From the NCBI GenBank assembly GCA_008973525.1, contig WACJ01000517.1, positions 1,240,001 to 1,304,000 on the forward strand: 64,000 nt of DNA. Reading direction: 5' to 3'. This DNA comes from Stenopsyche tienmushanensis. Lineage: Eukaryota > Arthropoda > Insecta > Trichoptera > Stenopsychidae. A program made the position numbers and the translations under genes. The notes beneath the pieces were generated by a model that saw only the letters and a list, made by a program, of their open reading frames with translations, searched no databases and had not been told where the DNA came from. Below are positions 34,656 to 46,869 of this stretch, piece by piece. Each line of letters begins with the position of its first letter. The stretch's first letter is position 1.

Positions 34656-34899
34656 TATTTAACAAATGAGAAAAAAAGCCAAGCATAATATCAAATTTTC
34701 CTATAAGCTATGAAATTTCACGTCTTCCACGCGAGAGTCTCATTTATTTTATCTCAAGTATTTTGTTATATACTTATGCAAATCTTTTAGCGGTGCTCAC
34801 TGAACCATTCGCCTAAATTTTATTGCATAATTTAGTTTTATGTTCATTTTTGGGGTTGGTCAGAGCATTTTGCAATGGGATTTAATTTGCTGAAACGTA

Positions 34900-35300
34900 T
34901 GAAATTATAGACCCGGATTCTACCCCCTGTTCATCTCGATCCCTCCCCAATATTGCCGTTTAATATTTAATATTCAGTATTCAATGTTCTCGGGATCTCG
35001 ATATATTTGCGCCGCAGTCGGGTTTGTTCTGTGACTCCATCAATATTCCGACCTTTTCTTTCGTCGGCTTTTTTGCTGTCGCTGAGCCGATTGTCCAAAA
35101 TTGCAAAATCGGTAAATACATATTTGATGAACGAAAATGATTGTGGATTACGTGGAAATATTTATTTTCTGCAGATTCATTCAGTCGATAAATACCTTTG
35201 TTCGAAAATAAGGGATGGAAGACGGGGTTGATTGATTGATGGAAAGGGAAAGAGCGCCACAGATCAGGACACCAAAGATTGTCATATTTGCATCCATGTA
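34900..35300. other. Mildly GC-richer segment
   Basis: A modest GC rise (CCCGGATTCTACCCCC, GCCGCAGTCGGG) with no coding signs or TE ends. A possible regulatory segment, weakly supported. Confidence 0.25.
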
Positions 35301-35977
35301 ATATAGTACTTCGTTTCCATGCGTATATTTTTCTGCTTTCTGAACGACATGTAATTTGATAACGGTTCTTTGTAATGGACCCCCTGAGGTAACGTGGAAT
35401 TGTTTTTTAATAACCGCTGGAAAGAAATATGTTTTCCATTTGCCATTGGTTGTATTTCATTCATTTAGCAAAGAGCTACGGTGGATCTGACCTCGTTTTC
35501 TTGTTTCCTTTCTACTCCTCAGTTCATTCTAATTTCCGTTTATATCAAACTCTTCCTTCGAACACAAATGGGCCTTTTGACGATTTGCTATGCAAAGGGA
35601 AGCTTTTTAAATACAAAGAAAAATGTAAAATGTTGTTAAAAAAAATCTTATTATTAAAATTCAAAATCAATACGCTTATAAACGTATTTTGACAATATGA
35701 ATTTAGCCGTTTATTAAATACATTAAGAACAAAATTACATCATTTGGAGCATATTAATTCCCGTTTAAGTTTGGGCTAGACTTTTTTTGTTCAAAGACTG
35801 GAATCTGATAATAAGTGCAAGCGCACAAACACAATTGCAGTTTCCACATAATTAATTAAAATATTGTATGAATACTGAGTCATATCAACTTGATCTCATT
35901 TTCTATCCAATTGCTGACATTTTTATACGCGACCCTTTCATAATTCGCGTAAAAACTGGAATTATAAACATGTATGC

Positions 35978-37514
35978 CTTAGGGTGGGCCTTATTTTTCG
36001 ACTTAAAAAATTGGTTGGTCATATGATTTTCTGCAACCTTTGCAAGATTTGGTTGGGCAACCATAAGTTAAAGTTTCAGAAAAAACGTTGTATGGCCATT
36101 TAATTATGAATCCGATTTATTGATTCTGGTATGTTTATTAGACTATTTTGAAGTGGAATAGTTTGCAGAAAGACTCACTACTTCACTGCAGTCAACCCTC
36201 CTGCCATTCCCTTCTTTTCTGCGGGTACGCATTGAGATTGAGCCCTGCCCCCCATCTCACTTATTAGTGAGAGCATGCACTTTTTTCCCAATTACATGTA
36301 CCTGTTTCAACTTATGGCATCCACAAGCAGTGGCAAGAGTTTATTAACCAGAAATAAAACCTATATTTGGCGTGTGATTATAAAACAACAATTTTTGATA
36401 CCACATCCTCAAAAACTATAAAAACTACAGGATAGGATTTATTTTACTTAAAAACAACTTCAAGTATATCAACCTCAAGATGACAATAAAGAGCTGCTGG
36501 ATCTTTCTATCATTTACTTGGGAGGAATTTCTGAAAAAAGAGTTTCATTTAGGAGGTTAGCTTGTCTTCACTGTGTTAAATGGGCGGCTAAAACTATATA
36601 TTGTTTGAAGATTTTCCTATTTAAACATCATCAAACTGACGAAAAAGGAAGAGAAAGAAGTGAATGATATATGTATTTTCACTGTCATAATATATAAAAA
36701 AATACTGGTTTCAAGCCCCTGTCGGATATTCAGCACCAAGTATAAACTTACAATGATTAAAAGATCTTACATTCTTAGAAAGGCCAAAGTCGCCATTAAA
36801 AATATGCTGGACCATTTATGGTACTTAGAAGAGTTGGTCTCTTGCATTTTTGACGATGAACTTTTAGTCAAGATAAGAAAAATATGGTAGATGCACTAAA
36901 AATCGAAGATGTAGAGGATTGTCTAAAAAGAAAAAAAGCATTGATGTAGAACACATCACTGAAAAGAGCATGGAAGATTTTGTGACTGGCAACTCTTTAC
37001 GATTTTTCCAGAAACTGGGCGTCTCATCACAGTTTTTGAATAAAGATGTTGACCTTGGAAGGATGTTTCTGATTTTGAGACTGCAAAGAAAATCGTCCAT
37101 TCTATGTAGTGAATGATATTGCTTAGCGTGATGTTGTTTTAATAGAGGAATATAATAAATTGATTTCAATCGTTTTTGTTGATAAAAGATTACGGAAAAA
37201 AGAGTCTGCTGACGCATGACGGTATTTGACGGCTGTGTACGTCAAAGTGTTAAATATTAAAAGAGTAGCTATATTTATAATCTAAACATTAATTTTACAT
37301 GTAAATGTTTTATATTAATAAATACACGTTAGTGATTGATGCAGTGTTTTAACTTTTAAAACTATATTCAAACCTTAGTACGACCCCTAAATATTATTTT
37401 AAAAAATTGTTAAAAATACCGAAATAATTTTTTAGGGTAGAAAATCAAATAAGATTTTGACCGATCAAATATTCAAAAAAAAAATTTTTTTAACCCAAAT
37501 AAGGACCATTCTAG
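35978..37514 (+). mobile_element. Unclassified TIR transposon with 5-bp target duplication
   Basis: The left end CTTAGGGTGGGCCTTATTT and the inverse of the right end, CTAGAATGGTCCTTATTT, match with one indel and three substitutions. Both then run into T-rich/AAAAAATT sequence. TATGC lies immediately outside each end (35973-35977 and 37515-37519), a 5-bp target-site duplication. The element is 1537 bp and contains one decayed coding region on the plus strand (listed separately). The 5-bp duplication and CT-AG ends do not fit mariner (TA), hAT (8 bp), piggyBac (TTAA) or PIF (3 bp). Confidence 0.75.
36451..37218 (+). pseudogene. Decayed protein of an uncharacterised multicopy family, inside the TIR element
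   Basis: Broken plus-strand frames read in colinear order. They are ELLDLSIIYLGG (about 36490-36525), CVKWAAKTIYCLKIFLFK (about 36570-36625), NDICIFTVIIY (36663-36695), DHLWYLEELV (about 36810-36840), KSMEDFVTGNSLRFFQKLGV (about 36965-37025) and VVNDIA followed by DVVLIEEYNKLI (about 37107-37165). From memory, this pattern (ARWMxKxIYxLKI, HLWYLxEELV, VVNDxAERGVxLIEEYN) occurs in many unnamed multicopy arthropod and cnidarian proteins. Several frameshifts and stops make it non-functional. Lying between inverted repeats, it is probably the transposase or an accessory protein of the element. No catalytic triad could be assigned. Confidence 0.65.
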
Positions 37515-37789
37515 TATGCATGTTGTAAAGTATACTTATAAGAATAAATTTAATTCCCAGAGTTTTCATTGAAATATAAACGACATACAAATATCGAAGA
37601 ATACACAGAGATGTGCTAATTTATATGTTTAAAAAAAATGCTAAGCGCTACTTCATTTAGCGATTTATTTTATTAATATTTATATCGATTGTGAGGACAT
37701 CGATTGAAATATTCGTATTAGAAATACCGTTTAAAAATACTATTAAGTGACGCAGGGAAATAAATCTAATGTTATTCTGCGTTGTATTG

Positions 37790-38400
37790 CTAATTAAGCT
37801 GAAAGGCTCGATATTTAAATCGGGATTAGTCTCATCCCATTAACCTTATCCCGGTACTCATGGCTACCGATTTTCTTCGATGTTCTTATCCCTGCGGAAT
37901 ACTCGCAGCACCGCGTGGGAGTACCAAGGAATACGATGTAATTTAATTGTCAATTATTTTTTATTCGGAAGTAATTAATCATTAATTTAGTAGATCGGGG
38001 CGGTAAAAAATAAAGATAAATTTATTTGGGGTTCTTTAATTGGCAGGCTTTGGAGCTTCGAAAGCTCCACAAGGCGAAAGCTCTATTGTTCCCAGGCTTG
38101 TAATCGTCTTATGATTGTGGAGTTAAATGGATTATACGTAAAGCATAAAGTAACCGTGTAAATTGGAAGCATGGGGTTGTTTCTTGAAATACGAGTCGCA
38201 TTCGCAAATACGTATTTGATCGTAAATAATTTGCAAAATTGCTTTCTAAAGATTCTAAGCATATTTATGAGCGCGAGTTTCAACCCTAAACGCAATGTTG
38301 TACTATTTTTAGAATGGATAAGATTTGGGATGGGATGAAATTAATTAAATGGGAATTAATTACGACTAATTCAGACATTTCGCAATTAATCGGGATTTTT
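37790..38400. other. GC-richer island with homeodomain-type words (candidate regulatory DNA)
   Basis: It contains GGGATTA (37822-37828) facing TTATCCC (37846-37852), words of Bicoid/Otx type. TAATTAATCATTAATTTAG lies near 37972-37991, and a 7-bp-arm palindrome GGAGCTTCGAAAGCTCC is at 38052-38068. No coding signs or TE ends were found. Confidence 0.35.
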
Positions 38401-38791
38401 GACGGGGAAGAAGTGTATTAAAAGTGTTAATGGCGTTGTCGTGTACGTATTACATATTTTTGATGGCCGCTAACATTTTCAATCATCCCCTGTTGCCATC
38501 GACGTTTTATCCATAAAATAATTTATTTGACAGGCTATATTGATAGCTGTCATTATTTAATCTGAAAGTGTATTCATGAGATACGAGTTTCGGAGGAAAA
38601 ATTCTTGATTCGTGTTCTCGACTAATCCGATAGTCAGAAAATATTGTTCAAGATGTTTGATTGATATTTCTGAAATCACATTAAGCTCATTGATTTTTAT
38701 AGCGTATAAAGTATTAATTAATTACGCATAATAATGACATTATATCAATGCATATATTATATAAAGTGTCGATATTAATATTTTTGATATA

Positions 38792-39904
38792 CACTTAAAT
38801 CTTTTTTTGTGCGGTACATGCGTTCCGCGGAAAATCACACAAGAAGAAATCGCATTAAAAAAGCTAGGATTTACATAGAAAAAGTGAAGATGCGTTGTAT
38901 GGAATTTTAAAACCGCATAACTTTGAAAATTATATATAAAATGTATCCAAAGTCGCATAAAAAAAGTTTATAAAAAACCATAAAACAATAAGGCAATTAA
39001 AAGTAACATTTTTGGTAACAACAACAAAGGAAGTCTTACTTCATTGGTATTTTTTTTAGGATGTCCATTTGGCATCTCAAATGCTAGACATCTACTAGAG
39101 AAATACTAATTATTTCAATTGCAAACTATTATCGTTGAATGAAAATTTTCGTTTCGATTTTCGATATGATTCAAAATAGCTCTCTTATTTGGAAGAAATA
39201 GTATACTCAGTGTCAATGTCATAATTATTCTGTGTAGATTTTTTCTTTCCAAAAATATAATTCATAATTAGTAAAAATGTTAGTCCCTAACTCAAAAAGT
39301 AAATTAATTCACAAAATGGCGACAGTTTTAAAAAAATCAGTAAAAATATTTTGTCACAGTTTTGATTTTTTTTTAAATAGTTAAAAAACAAATTTTGACA
39401 TAAACATGGTAGGAACAATAGAAGATTATATAAGAAAAATTTGTACCTAGTTTGAAGTAAATTAATTCATTAAAATTTGAGATATTGTGTCAACCGCCTT
39501 GAAAAAAGTAGTTTCGAGAAAAACGCGTTAAAATATTTCATTATGGTAGGAAGTTGCCTCGAGACTAGAATAGCTATAACTCCATAAGTAGTTTGATTTT
39601 TGGAAATTCCTTTGGAGAATGTATTTTTAAAAGTCAAAACATTGGAAAAATGCAAAAAAAACAAAATCAATTTTTTCAAAATTCTAAATAAGAATAAAGG
39701 GCGTGGTCGTATACTCAGCGATAGCAGATGCAATTAGATTTGTACAGTCCCAAATTATATTTTTTTTCCAAATTTGGGTTAGTGTTGATGATTTATTTCC
39801 TATTTTATCCAAAATATCTCGATACGCATTCTTCATGAAATTTAAAAAAAACCACATAACTTAGAAATCGCACAAAAAAAGTCGCACAAAAAGAGATTTG
39901 AGTG
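38792..39904 (-). mobile_element. Tigger/pogo-like element, copy 1, end to end
   Basis: Ends CACTTAAATCTTTTTTTGTG and the inverse of CACTCAAATCTCTTTTTGTG are flanked by TA on both sides (38790-38791 and 39905-39906). The inner 600 bp at the right match 44105-44725. Minus-strand broken frames near 39700-39830 read ILSKIGN-KSSTLTQIWKKN and ASAIAE, resembling the last part of a Tigger/Jerky transposase. The left part (38815-39230) is noncoding and not in copy 2. It is 1113 bp and inactive. Confidence 0.75.
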
Positions 39905-40010
39905 TACTTTATTTTTTTAAAAATAAACACATACTTTTATGAAATTAGTTGAAAAGAACTTTAATAACATATAATATACCAATAATTCATCATTGCTAAT
40001 ACTTATAATT

Positions 40011-40480
40011 CTATGTTTTATTATTTTTCGAGATCTGTTGTGGTTTTTCATCAACAGAGAACTCTGGAGTATTACTGGTTTCAGTCTTCAAAAGTTCGGT
40101 AATAAGCGATCGTCTTTGGCTTTTAGTGTATAAATCTTTACGTATTTCATTATAAGGTTCCAAAATCTGTTTAATTCTCTCTTGAATCTTAAATTTCTTT
40201 CCATTATAAGGTCATTTCTTATTTTAAAAAAATCTTATTTAATAGACAATTATATACCTTAATTAAATGTTTTTAATGTGAAACATGTAGTTACTTCACT
40301 GCAATTGCTTTCTGATTCATTAATTGTGGTAGATTCATTTAATATTTCTACTAATTCGTCTTCGTTCAACGTATCATCAAAATCTTCTCCACCAATATCA
40401 CGATAAATGTTTATTGTTCTTTGGTATTCATCTTCTATTGATGGTAAAACTTTTTCTACACTGCTTCTGGATATTGCCAT
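40011..40480 (-). CDS. Candidate small two-exon gene, unknown function
   Basis: A frame starts at an ATG at 40480 and runs for 73 codons with acidic, hydrophilic content (VEKVLPSIEDEYQRT, then GEDFDDTLNEDELVEILNES). Downstream on the same strand, 40196-40011 is open and rich in charged residues (KIQERIKQILEPYNEIRKDL, then KSQRRSLITELL), ending at TAG with AATAAA overlapping the stop. Joining 40480-40295 to 40196-40011 with GTAACT donor and AAAG acceptor gives 123 residues in phase across a 98-nt intron. A better donor (AAG/GTATAT at 40257-40258) is preceded by an in-frame stop. No family is recognised. It could be a real small gene, a decayed one, or a transposon-derived exon, since a Tigger-like element ends 106 bp away. 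Confidence 0.4.
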
Positions 40481-40906
40481 TAAATATTATAATTATATTT
40501 ACCTATTGTGTCATAGAGTTCTAGATATTAAGTTTAACTCTATCCATGATTTAAGTGTTAGGAGACGTTTTCAAGATGAGACCGGAAAAAAATAAGTATC
40601 GATTTCAAAGGATCTTCTTGAGAGGATGCGTCAATGCGCAGCTGTTTATATGTAAGTTTATCGCACGTATCATTTATTAATATTGCCGATCAAGGAGGAT
40701 CCTTGAAGAAGTGCCGTCAACCATTTAACTGCAATAAATTAACCATGGTAGCGGCAGATGTTCCCGAGGGATGTGAATAAAATTGTGAAAAATGTACGCG
40801 ACCGCAATATGTGTGTAGATATGACACATTCACTGTTGACGTGCTCCTATTCAGCCATTCAAAGCCGGCAACATACAAGTTGGATCAATCCAAATGGAGT
40901 GATGAT

Positions 40907-41225
40907 CAGTGGCGGCACCTCATTTTTATTTTCAATCCAATGAATAAATATAATATGCGATAATTTATAAAATCCAATATTTAATTAGTATTTGTTTTAA
41001 AATGCCCCCTTTGGAGATTTTATGGGGATGGTATTGAATTGAAAATTTATTGGTTACAACAATGTCTCCAGTTTCTACGAGCTGGCTTCCCTTGTAGACA
41101 TCATGAATCTTGTAAACTGGAACACTATTGATTTTGATGTAGAAAATTCTGTTTGGTACAGAGCCAAACACCAGATGAATGCTGCAAAGCTGGCAGCGAC
41201 CAAAATATTAGCGACACGCAAAAAT
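40907..41225 (-). pseudogene. Protein-like decayed frame near a hAT-like terminus
   Basis: CAGTGGCGGCACCTC at 40905-40919 looks like a hAT left end. Just beyond it, minus-strand frames from 41225 read ILVAASFAAFIWCLALY in one frame. In another they read PNRIFYIKINSVPVYKIHDV and LVETGDIVVTNKFSIQYHP. The composition is protein-like, but neither frame has an ATG start and no family was recognised. It may be a transposase remnant. Confidence 0.3.
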
Positions 41226-42486
41226 TCAAAATCGCTACATTTTTACGATTAAATTAATTCCAAATATATTAAAATGTATTCATACAAACATTTACATATT
41301 ATAATGAGAGAATCGTCTTACGAATGTATAATGATATGAAAAAAATTACGGCATAAAGAGCAAAGAACGGGTTTTCAACCCCTATTTTTACGAGAACACG
41401 TTTCGCATTTTTCACCTGTATTTTGATATATTCCACCTCTTAAACTCATGCTGCAGCAACACAAAAATAATCCACAGCACAAATATATAATATAGTGGAA
41501 CTAAAAACGACCACCTAAACAAACTTCATTAGGACTTGTACAAACAATGCGCGGATTAACGAAGATACACAAAGCTGCGGTAATTCGAACCTGTCGAATG
41601 ATACATGTGTAGTTTAGGCCATAATGGTCTGCTATCATGGATTTGTAACCTCATTTTGTCGTATTGTGATATCGGAAATTTAATCCAGTGCTTCAGAGAG
41701 CAGAGTTAGCATTCGACTCCCTCAAGAGTGCTAAACTAGATGAGTTTCGGCACTGTCTGCTTTTACTACAGATTTTATGACCAACGCTTGGGGGAAATTC
41801 GTCAGAAATAATTTGTTCCCATTCTCATTTTAAACGTTCCAACATACGTCATTGAATTCGATATTAAAGCATCCAGAATTATGATCGTTAAAGGGTTGAT
41901 CTTGATACAATCGTTAAAGATGTGGCGAATTATATAAACCTATAGATTAGTTTTATTATGTAAAACGTATTCTAGTAGACGATCGTAGCTTGGGGATGTC
42001 ACATTGTAAGTATAATAACGAGAGTGATAGAATCACTGGGTGGCACCATTAATACCGTATAATATTTGCCGTTTATGTGAGTAACACGAAAGAAATTCGA
42101 AGGAATTATGAACAATTTAAAAAGAACATTATAAAAACAACCCTTGGAGATTGGACGAATTATTTAATATATGTATAAAGTGGACGATTTTTAAAAGACA
42201 GGGTCCAAGAGAGATATTTCTTGGAATATGATGTCAATGATACTCATACATGTTGATGATATTATATTCTATTTGTTTAAGAATAAGCTTATTTCTTTGA
42301 TTAGATCACCCACCAGCGTCAACCATTAAGAAGATAAAGTTGATAAATTCAACTCTCAGTGGAATATTTCGGAAGGTGATGTTCAAAAATGATTGAAAGA
42401 ATTTGTTGTTCATACAAACACTAAATATTATTAACAATTTTGATCATGATTCTTAGAAACGAGACAATGAAAATTGTTAGCTGAAA
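41226..42486. other. Intergenic, nothing recognised
   Basis: AT-rich sequence without coding signs, TE ends or shared repeats. Confidence 0.5.
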
Positions 42487-42633
42487 GATGAATTTGTGTT
42501 TGTGTAGTATATAATAAAATGGGCACAGTATTGGTATAGTGGTTGCTTTATGTTACATATAAAAATACACATGATTATCCTTCTCTTTCCGATCAACTGT
42601 CGTTTGAAGTTTCACTTTTCGTTTCGTTTAGAT
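42487..42633 (+). repeat. Dispersed repeat family C, copy 2
   Basis: Shares GTTTGTGTAGTATATAATAA, TGGTTGCTTTATG, CGATCAACTGTCG and AGTTTCACTT with the other copies. It lacks the GCGCATGCGC block seen at 34.5 and 52.6 kb. Confidence 0.55.
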
Positions 42634-44104
42634 ATATATCAAAATGAAGTGCTCTTTAAATTGCTAGATATAGTATATGATATGTTCACTTTTGATATGT
42701 TTTTAGCATTTAAATGCCTTTAAAAATTTGGTTAGTAAAAACAGTAGATTTGATCCCAATATGATTGAGTTAGATATCAAGCAAAATATATTTAATAGGA
42801 CTGGCAGCTAAGGAGCTTCCATATAATGTATAGTATTTAAGAAAATATATTTCAAAATAACAAGGATATGTCAACATTTTGGAATATAATATGAATGATT
42901 GTGTCACTTTGATACTTACGTTTCAATATGTATTCTTCTCGTATAAACATTGCACTATATTACACCACATTTAGACTCAAAGCAGATACATAAATGATGT
43001 TTTTCTTTGAAAATAATTTAACTAAAATATACCATGGATGATATGACAAGCTGGTTTTATCAATTACAAATGGTTGAACATGATTTTATGTGAATTAAGC
43101 GGAAGGAAATTCATTGTTTCGTTTACAACCGTTTGTAATAGATTACACCCATTAATCGCCTAATTGAGTATGACGTATAATTTTGGCATGCTTCGATGCT
43201 CGCGTGACGTATATGACGTATATACACGTTACACGCTATTATTACGATACATAATCAGAACACGATATTAACCTTTTTCCTATCGAACAAATATTTTGCA
43301 GCTCTAGCGCATATCATACCCTTAGACGCATGTAGAAATCGATGCAGCTCGTTATGACGTACGCGAGGGTGAAGCAATAATATTGAAGTAATTCAACCCT
43401 ATGAAGACCTTTGACATTTCATCGGAAATGGCACAAGGACTCGATATTAGGTCGCGACCTGTGGATAATGAACAGTCAGAACACAGCATCCTCAAAATGG
43501 ATTTAAATCATGATTTTAAATTGCGAATTTAAAAAATCATCGGCAGCCAATGCATTCGAATGGCATAAGTGTGGTTTCAATGACACAATAGCATTTAGAA
43601 AAGCCAAACACTCAACAAGCCGCGTCATAAATAATACACCATTACGGTTGTCCCATTGTTCGGTTCATCCCCAAGAGCGATGTTCAGTTCATCCCCCCTG
43701 TTCTCCGTCACAAATTAAATATAATTCTATATTTTATTGAACCAGCCACTCTATGAGCGTAACCTTCTGAAATTTCACTTTTCGAACTAAATGGGAAAAC
43801 TATTTATTACTAGGTAATACGATCCTGGATTTGACCCTTAAATTTAACCGACGAAGTTTGTGTCGAAATCATAAAGCGTCGGCATTAATATGAATGTTAT
43901 ATGTATAATCGTTGAGCGAAGCCCCACTTGACATTCAAAGTGGTTATTAGTAATGTAAACCATTTTATCAAAGCAACCACCCGTTTCATCACACATATAA
44001 CAAGGCTTTCAATCATACCTTGAACTGTTCTTCGATTTACGCGATAATTGCATTGCAAAAGGCATCTATATAATTTTAGACCATATATAAATCACAATAT
44101 ATAC
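42634..44104. other. Intergenic with short tandem words
   Basis: AT-rich. Two small tandem features are TGACGTATA twice at about 43206-43223 (CRE-like), and a GTTCGGTTCATCCCC/GTTCAGTTCATCCCC pair near 43656-43700. No gene is seen. Confidence 0.45.
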
Positions 44105-44725
44105 TGAAACATTTTCTTGTGTCCCTATCTCAAATAATAACATTTTCACAAAATGGCAACTGTTTAAAAAAAAAGACATTTTTCGGTCTGACTTTTTCAG
44201 AGTTTTATTTTTTTTAAATACTAAAAAATTAAATTTTGAGATAAATTTGGTAGAAACGATAGAAGATTATATAATTAAAGTTTGTATTTAATTTGAAGTA
44301 AATCAGTTGATTATAATTTGAGATATTATGTCAACCGTGTTGATAAAAGTAGTTTCGAGAAAAATGCGTTTAATGATTTTAATCTGGCAGAACCGGCTTA
44401 TTTAGCGCGTCACTAAAGTAGCCATAATTCCGTAAGTAATTGGAATTTTGGAAATTTCTTTGGATTATGTATTTTTTAAAATTCGAAACATTGGAAAAAT
44501 GCAAAAAAACCAAAATCCCCTTAAAGAATGTGGTCGTATTTCAGCGATAGCAGATGCAACATGATTTAAACAGTCCAAAACTGTATTTTTTTTCCAAATA
44601 TCGATTAGTATTGTTGATCCAATTCCTATTTTATCCAAAATATATCGATACGTATTCTTTATGAAATAAAAAAAATCGCATAACTTCGAAATCGCACAAA
44701 AAAGCCGCACAAAAAGGTTTGAGTG
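44105..44725 (-). mobile_element. Tigger/pogo-like element, copy 2, 5'-truncated
   Basis: The right end CCGCACAAAAAGGTTTGAGT is followed by TA (44726-44727) and matches 38792-39904 over about 620 bp. The left terminus is missing. Minus-strand frame text KIGIGSTILIDIWKKNTVLD and CLNHVASAIAEIRPHSLRGF-W matches the C-terminal helices of Tigger/Jerky transposases. This copy is better preserved than copy 1 in that region. Confidence 0.75.
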
Positions 44726-46640
44726 TATATTCAAAATATAGACGCTTGGGTCTCATATAACACGATCATATGGTTCGACAAAAACATTGTATAATGCAAA
44801 TCCGCGTTATACGAAGATCGTACAAAAATTGTCTTTGCATTCAAGAAATTATCGAAGTTTGATATATCCTTAACTTTTTTATTAAACATTACATCTTCTA
44901 TTGGCGGTACAACATTTTCTCCAGGGACTGCTTATAGTCACAGCTTTTTCCAGCAAATATTTAAAGTGGATGATTTACGGATGCAGAAACCTTATCGGCA
45001 CAACTTCGAATAGATTTTTTTTGCAAGTTTGTATAAGTATTAAATTCTCTTCTTGATCGATATCATCTAATATTTGTGTTCATTCGACGAATATACGCTT
45101 TAAATATTGAAATTATTCCTTGGTCCAAGGACTATATTAAAGACATTTGAATGTTATAAATTTAATTGTCGTCTAAGCCTTTTTATTTGCTCTCCAATAA
45201 ACGTTTTTCGCCGTTTATATGGACCATGGGAACTGAATTTGGACCCAAGCAGATTCTGGTCTTTTTGTGGTTATTCGCTGCTCCGAATCGATGGATTCTC
45301 TTACAACCAATATGAATACATACTTTGATTCCAAATAAACTTCTTAAATATAACACTTAATTTGAGCTCTTAAACTATATGATTTATCTATTAAATTTGA
45401 CGAAAATTAACGTTTAAATAGAAAATGAGTTGAATATTATCTGCATTTTGATAACTGCAATGTAAATGGCTTTATTGATAAATAAGTTTATCATTCTAAA
45501 TATCAATTTTATTTCAAATTCACAGCATTGTTAAGTCCATATAGATGTACGTTTGGGATAAAAGTAATCCGTATAATATTACAAATGGAAAGAATTCAAT
45601 TAAACTGAATGACGACATAACTTATAGTCTTAAATATTTATTTCTTCCATCCCTTATTTCTCATCTATATGAAAATCTTTTATCTTTTATCAACTATGTA
45701 CAATCTACAAAGATGGCACAATAGAAAAATTAATCCTTTTTGTAATATAAATACGAATAAATTATATATTAACATTTTGAAGTTATTTTGGATATTGAGA
45801 AAGTAATAGCCAGTTAATTGATATAAAAATGATACTTTATAACATACAGTTCATTTATCCAAGCATTGCTATCGACAGTTTTGTCATTTACGCTGTAATC
45901 CTATAAACGTGATACAAATCATTTTTATAATGGGTTATGGACATGAAAGCTTCCAAACAATAGGATATATGCTTTTTTGATTATGTGGTTTTAGCATATC
46001 GCTTAAAATAACCGATTTTAATGGAGCACATTTATTAATACAAAATGATCCAAACAAAATGTGCTTCTTTCCAAAAAAAAATATTTGTGTTAAACTCTTG
46101 AATTTGCTTGAACTTATTCCAGACGTGAAGTTGAAATGGTGATTGTTGTGAAGAATAGGTTTTGGCGCAAATTTGGCATTGATCTGTCACCAAAGCGGCT
46201 GAACACAAAGTCAACCCTTTTGACACGGGTGTGACATTTATTGTACTGTTCGTGTATTGTTATAAACAAAATTTTTACACCTTATTATGTTGTCAATAAA
46301 GACATGTGCTTATATACGTCTGCAAAAGTATCAGATATACATAGAACATGTCATAGGACTATGCCTAATTAAGAGCACAAATCCATATACTGCTGAATTT
46401 AATTGTGAAAAATTCATACTATTAAAAATTTAATTTAAAAAATTTGTATGCATATTTTGATGTCCATGGCGAATGAAATTGTATCAACAATTCTGACAGA
46501 TGATCTAGATAAATACGAAACATAAATAAATACCGACTTCAATGCGTATATAAGACCTTTTTTGTATGTATGATCTATTTAATATAATGCGAGTCATATA
46601 CAATTATAATAAACGTCAATATCTATTACTTGAAATGTTT
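44726..46640. other. Intergenic, nothing recognised
   Basis: AT-rich sequence. Short frames show no motif and no repeat copies were noticed. Confidence 0.5.
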
Positions 46641-46869
46641 TAAAAGTAAATTAATCTTTAAATTTATTATTCAGAAGTAATTTGTACAAAGGCCATTGGG
46701 TCTTAAGCGAGTTCAGGGTCGAATTTATGCATAATCGCATTAAGTACTAGATAAGGGTCTCGACGTAAAAGGGGCTTCTGAAAGACTCACTGATATACTT
46801 TGTCATACTTTAAGATTTAATGCTCAAATTATTGTTTAAAATTTGAAATCTGATATATTTTTGTGCTTG

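Noticed and set aside
40257..40480. Stronger donor AAG/GTATAT for the small candidate gene
   Set aside because: The in-frame TAA immediately before it would end the protein, so the weaker GTAACT donor was used in the two-exon model.
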